Positions 1-5,160 of a DNA stretch of 5,160 bases are shown piece by piece. Source of the DNA: an uncultured Balneolaceae bacterium (GTDB taxonomy: Bacteria; Bacteroidota; Rhodothermia; Balneolales; Balneolaceae). The notes beneath the pieces are model-generated. The model did no database searches. It saw only the letters and a list, made by a program, of their open reading frames with translations, and was not told the origin of the DNA. The stretch's first letter is position 1, and each line of letters opens with the position of its first letter. The position numbers and the translations under genes were made by a program. The stretch is taken from assembly GCA_937982515.1 (NCBI GenBank), contig CALJMB010000394.1, positions 1 to 5,160 on the forward strand. Direction: 5' to 3'.

Positions 1-687
1 TTCAACCAGCAGGTCGCCGGGGGCCACATACTCACCTATTCTGATGGGTACGCTTTGTATAAAGCCTTTAATAGGTGAAACTACGGGAATGGTGCGATAA
101 ACTTCGCCTTCCAGGATGTTGTCAACATTTAAATTAAGCATATTCAGTTTAGCCTTTAAGCCCTCTACCCGGGCTTTAACAGAAATATACTCCGCTTGTG
201 CTTCCTGAAAAGCTTTTCCAGACCCCACTCCTTGTTCGTAGAGGTTTTGCCGGCGCTCGTATTCTTGTTTCAGATAAGCCAGCCGGCTGCTGTTTTGCTG
301 CAAGTCTACCTGCATCTGAACAAAGTCCGGATGTTCCAGCAAAGCCAACGTTTGACCTTTTTGGACTTCATCTCCTTCTATTACATGGATCGTGCTTACA
401 TTTCCGCCTACAATGGCGCTTACATTGGCCTCGTATTGCGGCGGGAGTTCCAGTTCGCCGGTAACCGCAATAGTGCCTGTTAGATTCCTGTTCTGCAAAG
501 CACCTAACTCAAGGCCAATGAACTCTCGCTGCATAGAGGTCAATGATACCGTACCCTCTGTCTGCTCTTCTCCGGCATGTTCACCGGGCGTTTCCTGTTG
601 TGGATTTTGGTTTGCCTGACTACCGCATGCCGTAAAAAGAACGGTACATGCTAATACTGCCAGAATTAATGTCAATTTCGTTTTCAT
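1..687 (-). CDS. CusB/CzcB-type RND periplasmic adaptor lipoprotein, 3' end missing
   Basis: Membrane-fusion protein that bridges pump and outer-membrane channel. Only the first 229 residues are in the window; the reading frame is open to the left edge. It begins with MKTKLTLILAV, a lipoprotein signal peptide with lipobox F-T-A-C and predicted lipidated Cys21. An acidic linker follows (about 24-45). The first half of the lipoyl domain is at about 88-119 (VIEGDEVQKGQ), an alpha-hairpin coiled coil at about 120-188 with its turn near EQGVGSGKAF, and the second lipoyl half from about 198 (VVSPIKGFIQS, GEYVAPGD). The beta-barrel and membrane-proximal domains lie beyond the edge. No His- or Met-rich metal-binding N-terminus is seen. 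The gene starts 13 bases after the stop of the pump-channel gene, so the two are almost surely cotranscribed. The ATG is chosen because it directly precedes the signal peptide. The next ATG, Met52, would lose the signal peptide. Confidence 0.94.
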   Translation of the reverse strand, partial: MKTKLTLILAVLACTVLFTACGSQANQNPQQETPGEHAGEEQTEGTVSLTSMQREFIGLELGALQNRNLTGTIAVTGELELPPQYEANVSAIVGGNVSTIHVIEGDEVQKGQTLALLEHPDFVQMQVDLQQNSSRLAYLKQEYERRQNLYEQGVGSGKAFQEAQAEYISVKARVEGLKAKLNMLNLNVDNILEGEVYRTIPVVSPIKGFIQSVPIRIGEYVAPGDLLVE

Positions 688-700
688 AGTTCTGTATGTT
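688..700 (-). other. 13-base gap between the pump-channel and adaptor genes
   Basis: The gap between the TAG stop and the ATG reads aacatacagaact on the minus strand. It is A-rich, has no GGAGG-like sequence and no room for a promoter or terminator. This supports a single transcript with A-rich, Shine-Dalgarno-independent initiation, as is usual in Bacteroidota. Confidence 0.7.
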
Positions 701-3700
701 CTAATTTGATGATTGAAGGAAATAGGTTAAACGGGCTTTTGAGTTCAGGTAGTTGGCCAGGGTATTCCATGAGTTTATTTCAACCTCAATGGCCGACCTC
801 ACATTTTGAATAAAAGCAACATAGTCGATATCTCCTGCCTGGTAGGCTGTCACGGCCCCTTTGCGTTGTTTTACGGCCAGCGGCAGGGCTTCATCCTGAT
901 AATACTGCCAGGAGTAGAGCCACTTCCGGTATTCCTGCAACAAACTCTTATAGCCCGACTGAAGCTCTATTTGCCTCTGGTACAAATCCTGCTCGGCAAT
1001 TTTCTTTTGGATTTTTGCAGATTGCGTACGTCCCTGCTGGGAAAAGAAGAAAAGGGGGATACTGACTCCTACTTCGAAGCTGTAAAAGCCGGTTTGTCCC
1101 GCTATTTCCTGAAACCCATACTGCACATTAAAGGAAGGCAGAAAATTTGATTTCGCCACCCCGTACCGGGCGTCTGCTATGTCTACCTGCTCACGCTCGT
1201 AGTCAAGGAGAGGATGATTTTGTAAGGGATTGGAAACACGGGCCACCGGTCTTACCAGTTTTTCAGGTTCCGTTGCCGCCACCGTAAAGAGCGTATCACT
1301 GACCAGCCATGCATTTAGCTCTACCAAAGCAGAGCGATAGTCCCGGTAGAACTGTTCTTTTTGCAGGGTAATCTGTCGGGCCTGATTGGAAGCAGCCAGA
1401 TACTCTAAGTTTGAAATGGCTTCCTGCTCATACCGGAGCCGGGCGGCCCGCTCAAATTCAGTAAAAACAGAATCCAGTTGCTGGTATAGCATATACTTGC
1501 GTTTGGCAATATACGCGTTGCTCCAATCCATACGCACCTCCCTTTCTATTTCGAGCAGCTTCAGGTCTAGTGCCGATCGGGCCAGATCTGCCTGCTCTTT
1601 TCGTAGCGTGCGTTCAGGGGCTATACTAAAAGGATCAATGCCCTGCTGTTGCACTCCGATAAGGGTACGAATACCGGCCTCTCCATTGCCCACTTCTTCC
1701 TTGCCTGTAAAGATCTGGGTAGTGCCCAAATCCCATGCTGTTTTCTTCAGTGCTTCCCGGCTTTCTATTTCTAAACGCGCCGATCGCACCCTGGGATAGT
1801 CAGCTTTTGCTTTCTGAACCGCTTCCTCTATAGAAATACCGTGAAGGCTGTCAGCGGTGGCTTGTTGCTGCGCTTCGGCCGGGCCAGGAATGAAGAAAGC
1901 ACCCGTTGTCATGATCATGAACAACATAATGGAACCGGCAACGGCGGGCGGACGTGCAGTGCCTCCGTTTTTTCCGGTGCGCGTTTCAACGAAATAATAC
2001 AGCACCGGAATGACAACCAGCGTCAACAACGTAGCGCTGATCAGCCCCCCGATGACCACGGTAGCCAATGGTCGTTGGACTTCCGCTCCGGCCGAGGTGG
2101 AAAGGGCCATGGGAAGAAAGCCCATGATAGCGGCCGTTGCCGTAAGCAATATGGGCCGTAACCGCTCTTCGGTTCCTGTAAAAATACGCTTCTTTAAGTC
2201 CATAACGTCCTCTTCTTCTTTTAAGCTGTTAAACCGGGTGATCAGCACCAGGCCGTTGAGCACCGCCACACCGAAAAGTACAATGAATCCGACTCCGGCC
2301 GATATGCTGAACGGCATTCCCCGCAGGGCCAGGGCAAAAACACCGCCTATTGCAGCCAGAGGCACAGCCACACAGATCATTACGGCCTGGCTGACAGAAT
2401 TCAGGGCAAAGTAGAGCAGGATGAAAATCAGCGCCAGAGCAATAGGCACCACAATCTGCAACCGCTGCTGGGCCTGTTGCAGATTTTCAAAAGCTCCGCC
2501 ATACTGGATGTAATAGCCGGGCGGCAGTTCAAGCTGTGCCTCCATTTTTTGCTGTATTTCCTGCACCATGCTTTCCACATCTCTGCCCCGTACGTTTACG
2601 CCTACAGAAATTCTGCGGGAGGTGTTATCCCTGGATATTTGCATGGGGCCGGGTTGATAACCAATATCGGCCACGGCTTCCAGCGGTACCTGATTTCCAT
2701 TGGGAAGATCTACATAAAGATTCCTGAGATCTTCAATGCTGCGTTTGTTTTTATCAGAAAGGCGTACCACCAGGTCAAAGCGCCGCTCTCCTTCATATAT
2801 TACACCGGCCACCCCTCCCGCAAAGGCGGAACTTATGTACTGGTTCAGCTTTTCAATATTCAGCCCATACCGGGCTATCCTGCCCCGGTTGTACCGAACG
2901 GTCATTTGAGGCAGGCCCGACGTGGCTTCTACTGAGACATCCGCCGCCCCGGGCACCGTTTGAATAATCTGAGCCATTTCCTGTGCTTTTGCGGCCAGCA
3001 CGTCCAGATCTTCTCCATACAGTTTCACGGCTACGTCTTCTCGCACGCCTGTAAGCAATTCATTAAATCGCAGTTCAATAGGCTGGCTAAATACAAAGTT
3101 AACACCTGCGAAAACAGAAAGCTCTTCTCTAATTTTTGCAATCAGTTCTTGCTTGGTATCTGCACTTACCCATTGGTCCGGATCCTTTTCAAGTATGATG
3201 TACATATCGGCAATATCCATAGGCATGGGATCGGTTGGCACATCAGCAACTCCGATACGGGCCACCACTGTTTTAACCTCCGGAAAGTTATCCAGAAGGA
3301 TATTTTCAATCTTTTGGGATACTTCTACAGACTCAGACAGAGAACTCCCCGGCTTAAGCAAGGCCTGCATGGCGATATCCCCCTCGTCAAGGTCGGGAAT
3401 AAATACACCACCCATACCGGCGAAAGTAAATCCGGCGCCTGCCAGCAGTATCAAAGCTATAAAGATTACCGCCACTTTATTATTGAGTGACCTGCTAATG
3501 ATGGGGTGGTATCCTCTGTGTATCTTATCTATAAGCCAGGTGCTGCCCTGTTCAATCTTATCTTCCAGCCTGTTGAACCAGTTCTTTTCCCCTGTAACAG
3601 GTTTAAGAAGCAGGGCCGATACCATCGGTACATAGGTGAGGCATAAGATAATAGCGCCCAATACGGCAAAGCCAAAGGTGAAGGCCATCGGCTGGAACAT

Positions 3701-5119
3701 TTTGCCTGCCACACCGGTCAGGAAAAGAATGGGAGCGAAGACAATCAGGATGATCACCTGCCCGAAGAAAGCCGAATTCATCATGGTGCTGCTGGCATCA
3801 TAGGTAATCTCATCCATCAGCCCCTGTTTGAAGGTACGCTTACCTTCCCTGACCTTCTTTTCTATAAGGTGCACCGTGCCTTCAACGATAATGACCGCGC
3901 CATCCACAATAATCCCGAAGTCTATGGCTCCCAGGCTCATCAGGTTGGCCTCGACGCCAAATACCCGCATGCAGATGAAGGCAAAAAGAAGCGACAGAGG
4001 AATAACAGTGGCTGTAATCAGTCCGCCGCGAATGCTGCCAAGCAAGATCACCAGTACAAATATGACAATGAGCGCCCCCTCAATCAGGTTTTTGGCGACG
4101 GTACTGGTGGTGCGGGCTATAAGCTCACTTTGATCAAGAAAAGGTTCAATTTCCAAACCTTCGGGAAGTGAGTTCTCTATTTCAGCCATGCGCTCCTTTA
4201 CCCTCTGGATGACTTCATTGGGATTGGCTCCCTTGAGCATCATTACCGCACCTCCCACGGCCTCATGACCATCCTGGGTGAAAGCTCCATATCGTACCTG
4301 ACTTCCGAAATGCACCGTATCTGCTACATCTTTTATAAGAACCGGCGTTCCGTTCATCGTCTTGACCACAATATTACGGATATCATCCAAACCGGTAACC
4401 AATCCTTCTCCCCGGATAAAGTTGGCCATATGGTTCCTTTCAATATAAGCGCCTCCCGTATTGGCATTGTTTTCTTCCAGCGCTTCAAACACTTCCGAAA
4501 CCGAAATATTCATGGCGTTCAGCTTGCCGGGATCCAGGGCCACTTCATATTGTTTGATGTTGCCGCCAAAGGCATTCACTCCCACCACACCCGGCACTAA
4601 CGCCATTTGGCGTGCTACAATCCAGTCCTGAATGGTTCGGAGTTCCGTCTCGGAAAATTCCGACTCATAGCCGGGCTGGGGCTGAATGGTATATTGGTAT
4701 ATTTCGCCCAAACCGGTGGTAATGGGTCCCATGGAAGGGGATCCAAACTGTTCCGGAATGGATTCCCTGACTTCAATCAGTTTTTCCTGCACCAGTTGCC
4801 GGGGCAGATAGGTGCCCATGTCGTCCTCAAACACAACAGTGACAACGGAAAGGCCAAAGCGAGAAATAGAACGAATCTCCTTTACGCCCGGAAGATTGGC
4901 CATGGCCAGTTCAACCGGATAGGTAACAAATTGCTCAATATCTTCGGTAGACAGGTTTTGTGATACCGTAATAACCTGCACCTGGTTATCGGTGATATCG
5001 GGTATGGAGCCCAGATTAACAGAGAACATAGCCCAGATACCTGCAACGATCAGGGCAAGCGTCATCATAGCAATGATGAGCTTATTTCTTATAGAAAATG
5101 CAATAATTTTATTGATCAT
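701..5119 (-). CDS. CzcA/CusA-family heavy-metal RND efflux pump fused to a TolC/CzcC-type outer-membrane channel
   Basis: Proton-driven metal exporter, 1472 residues. Residues 1-1046 match a full HME-RND pump: TM1 at 10-33, the first periplasmic porter region at about 34-340, TM2-TM6 at about 343-503, TM7 at 548-568, the second porter region at about 570-885, and TM8-TM12 at about 887-1046. TM4 carries D400, D406 and E413 in a DFGxxxDGxxxxxE pattern, which matches the acidic residues needed for transport in Cupriavidus CzcA. The conserved stretch at 988-1040 (LLTATAA, GFLPMALS, GAEVQRPLATVVIGG) is typical CzcA. Residues 1084-1472 are a complete TolC-type channel, so the protein is about 400 residues longer than a plain pump. 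The start is fixed: an in-frame TAA lies 18 bases upstream of this ATG, with no other start codon between. No Shine-Dalgarno is visible. The adaptor gene follows after 13 bases. Family assignment is very secure; the substrate (divalent metal) is inferred from motifs. Confidence 0.96.
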   Translation of the reverse strand: MINKIIAFSIRNKLIIAMMTLALIVAGIWAMFSVNLGSIPDITDNQVQVITVSQNLSTEDIEQFVTYPVELAMANLPGVKEIRSISRFGLSVVTVVFEDDMGTYLPRQLVQEKLIEVRESIPEQFGSPSMGPITTGLGEIYQYTIQPQPGYESEFSETELRTIQDWIVARQMALVPGVVGVNAFGGNIKQYEVALDPGKLNAMNISVSEVFEALEENNANTGGAYIERNHMANFIRGEGLVTGLDDIRNIVVKTMNGTPVLIKDVADTVHFGSQVRYGAFTQDGHEAVGGAVMMLKGANPNEVIQRVKERMAEIENSLPEGLEIEPFLDQSELIARTTSTVAKNLIEGALIVIFVLVILLGSIRGGLITATVIPLSLLFAFICMRVFGVEANLMSLGAIDFGIIVDGAVIIVEGTVHLIEKKVREGKRTFKQGLMDEITYDASSTMMNSAFFGQVIILIVFAPILFLTGVAGKMFQPMAFTFGFAVLGAIILCLTYVPMVSALLLKPVTGEKNWFNRLEDKIEQGSTWLIDKIHRGYHPIISRSLNNKVAVIFIALILLAGAGFTFAGMGGVFIPDLDEGDIAMQALLKPGSSLSESVEVSQKIENILLDNFPEVKTVVARIGVADVPTDPMPMDIADMYIILEKDPDQWVSADTKQELIAKIREELSVFAGVNFVFSQPIELRFNELLTGVREDVAVKLYGEDLDVLAAKAQEMAQIIQTVPGAADVSVEATSGLPQMTVRYNRGRIARYGLNIEKLNQYISSAFAGGVAGVIYEGERRFDLVVRLSDKNKRSIEDLRNLYVDLPNGNQVPLEAVADIGYQPGPMQISRDNTSRRISVGVNVRGRDVESMVQEIQQKMEAQLELPPGYYIQYGGAFENLQQAQQRLQIVVPIALALIFILLYFALNSVSQAVMICVAVPLAAIGGVFALALRGMPFSISAGVGFIVLFGVAVLNGLVLITRFNSLKEEEDVMDLKKRIFTGTEERLRPILLTATAAIMGFLPMALSTSAGAEVQRPLATVVIGGLISATLLTLVVIPVLYYFVETRTGKNGGTARPPAVAGSIMLFMIMTTGAFFIPGPAEAQQQATADSLHGISIEEAVQKAKADYPRVRSARLEIESREALKKTAWDLGTTQIFTGKEEVGNGEAGIRTLIGVQQQGIDPFSIAPERTLRKEQADLARSALDLKLLEIEREVRMDWSNAYIAKRKYMLYQQLDSVFTEFERAARLRYEQEAISNLEYLAASNQARQITLQKEQFYRDYRSALVELNAWLVSDTLFTVAATEPEKLVRPVARVSNPLQNHPLLDYEREQVDIADARYGVAKSNFLPSFNVQYGFQEIAGQTGFYSFEVGVSIPLFFFSQQGRTQSAKIQKKIAEQDLYQRQIELQSGYKSLLQEYRKWLYSWQYYQDEALPLAVKQRKGAVTAYQAGDIDYVAFIQNVRSAIEVEINSWNTLANYLNSKARLTYFLQSSN
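704..1870 (-). other. Domain: TolC/CzcC-type outer-membrane efflux channel half (residues 1084-1472)
   Basis: About 389 residues, close to the mature length of a CzcC-type channel, with the two tandem repeats typical of the family. Repeat 1 (about 1094-1275) starts with ISIEEAVQKA and includes a strand region at 1150-1170 and long helices to W1271. Repeat 2 (about 1297-1470) starts with NHPLLDYEREQ, has the family turn at SNFLPSF (1324-1330), a strand with SIPLF (1353-1357), then long helices. Nothing essential looks missing. There is no cysteine just after the predicted cleavage point, so unlike CusC it would not be lipid-anchored. It would form the trimeric duct docking to the adaptor encoded downstream. 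Confidence 0.88.
1871..1951 (-). other. Internal signal-peptide-like segment joining pump and channel (residues 1057-1083)
   Basis: After TM12 comes a short loop with R1047, K1050 and R1056. A hydrophobic run of about 19 residues (A1059-I1077) follows, then helix-breaking P-G-P and the tripeptide A1081-E1082-A1083 before Q1084. That is the n-, h- and c-region order of a type I signal peptide with an AxA cleavage site. RND pumps end in the cytoplasm, so the segment is placed correctly to carry the channel half across the inner membrane. Cleavage is an inference; the segment could instead stay as a thirteenth membrane helix and tether. Confidence 0.72.
1967..1973 (-). other. A AAA AAC slippery-type heptamer in phase at the pump/channel junction
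   Basis: On the minus strand the codons gga aaa aac (G1049-K1050-N1051) contain the heptamer A AAA AAC in the X XXY YYZ phase used for -1 ribosomal frameshifting. Slipping leads to a TGA at 1853..1851, about 39 codons later. Downstream, ggaggc can pair imperfectly with gcc-ggt-tcc (4+3 pairs with a bulge), a weak hairpin at best. The heptamer itself is certain; any frameshifting function is speculative. Confidence 0.25.
1982..5119 (-). other. Domain: RND pump half of the fusion (residues 1-1046)
   Basis: This half has the length and 12-helix plan of a complete CzcA-type pump. I compared it by eye with E. coli CusA from memory. The three Cu/Ag-binding methionines M573, M623 and M672 correspond here to Q585, I636 and E687. 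The CusA proton-relay residues E939 and K984 correspond to L954 and I990. The TM4 acidic set D400/D406/E413 is of the CzcA kind. This favours Zn/Co/Cd/Ni-type export from the periplasm or cytoplasm over Cu(I)/Ag(I). Methionines at 632, 634 and 639 lie near one site, so copper is not fully excluded. Confidence 0.9.
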
Positions 5120-5160
5120 CTGATAAAGCTTAAAGTTTTAAGAAAATGTAGGATACACGA
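5120..5160. other. Upstream flank of the pump-channel gene; no gene or clear promoter seen
   Basis: These 41 bases hold an in-frame TAA (5140..5138, minus) that closes the upstream frame, and AT-rich sequence including the inverted repeat cttaaa-gt-tttaag (5129..5142). No Shine-Dalgarno precedes the ATG. The stretch is too short to tell whether a promoter or an upstream operon gene lies just outside the window. Confidence 0.5.

Noticed and set aside
1..687. Plus-strand open frames at 196..619
   Set aside because: They are antisense to the adaptor gene, which has a clear lipobox, lipoyl halves and hairpin on the minus strand.
701..1927. Independent internal start for the channel at Met1065, Met1068 or Met1070
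   Set aside because: A protein starting there would have no basic n-region before the hydrophobic core, no Shine-Dalgarno is close, and the frame is continuous with the pump, so a true fusion is the simpler reading.
1841..2414. Plus-strand open frames overlapping the pump/channel junction
   Set aside because: Antisense shadows of the clearly coding minus strand; their translations show no domain, signal peptide or recognisable composition.
2477..3635. Overlapping plus-strand open frames of 150-176 codons
   Set aside because: They lie wholly opposite the conserved second periplasmic region of the pump, overlap each other in different frames and resemble no protein family I know.
3529..3714. 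A 61-codon minus-strand open frame in another phase
   Set aside because: It lies entirely inside the pump coding sequence at TM6-TM7; the real frame there is strongly conserved.
701..5119. Pump-channel join as an assembly error or stop-codon loss pseudogene
   Set aside because: The frame is intact throughout, both halves are full length, the junction makes topological sense, and such fusions are known in this phylum.
5143..5150. TACATTTT on the minus strand, resembling the Bacteroidota -7 promoter element TAnnTTTG
   Set aside because: It lacks the final G, the -33 element would fall partly outside the window, and near-matches are frequent in AT-rich DNA.

Overview
The window holds two genes on the minus strand, and both belong to a heavy-metal efflux system of the RND (resistance-nodulation-division) type. 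Reading 5'->3' on the minus strand, the first is a complete 1472-residue protein (5119..701). A CzcA/CusA-type inner-membrane pump forms residues 1 to about 1046, and a whole TolC/CzcC-type outer-membrane channel forms residues about 1084 to 1472. Thirteen bases later comes the matching CusB/CzcB-type periplasmic adaptor lipoprotein (687..1). It is cut by the left edge of the window after 229 residues. Together they supply all three parts of a tripartite metal exporter: pump, adaptor and outer-membrane duct.

The organism is most likely a member of the Bacteroidota. The reasons are the pump-channel fusion, which as far as I know is common in that phylum, the lack of Shine-Dalgarno sequences before both starts, and the F-T-A-C-G-S lipobox of the adaptor. 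I cannot place it more finely. Base composition looks balanced, with neither strong AT nor strong GC bias, and does not visibly change across the two genes.

Layout: 1..687 is the adaptor (partial, minus). 688..700 is a 13-base gap. 701..5119 is the pump-channel fusion (minus). 5120..5160 is 41 bases of upstream DNA with an in-frame stop and no recognisable gene. No plus-strand gene, RNA gene, mobile element, CRISPR array or regulator gene is visible.

The main point of interest is how the two halves of the fusion are joined. After the last pump membrane helix there is a short basic loop. A signal-peptide-like hydrophobic segment follows, ending in an A-E-A/Q signal peptidase I-type site, and the mature-like channel comes next. 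This suggests one polypeptide that is exported twice and perhaps cut in two. The loop is also encoded across an in-phase A AAA AAC heptamer. A -1 slip there would end translation after about 39 codons and give a pump without its channel. Both ideas are inferences from sequence. Residues at the metal and proton sites point to divalent cations (Zn/Co/Cd/Ni type) rather than Cu(I)/Ag(I).
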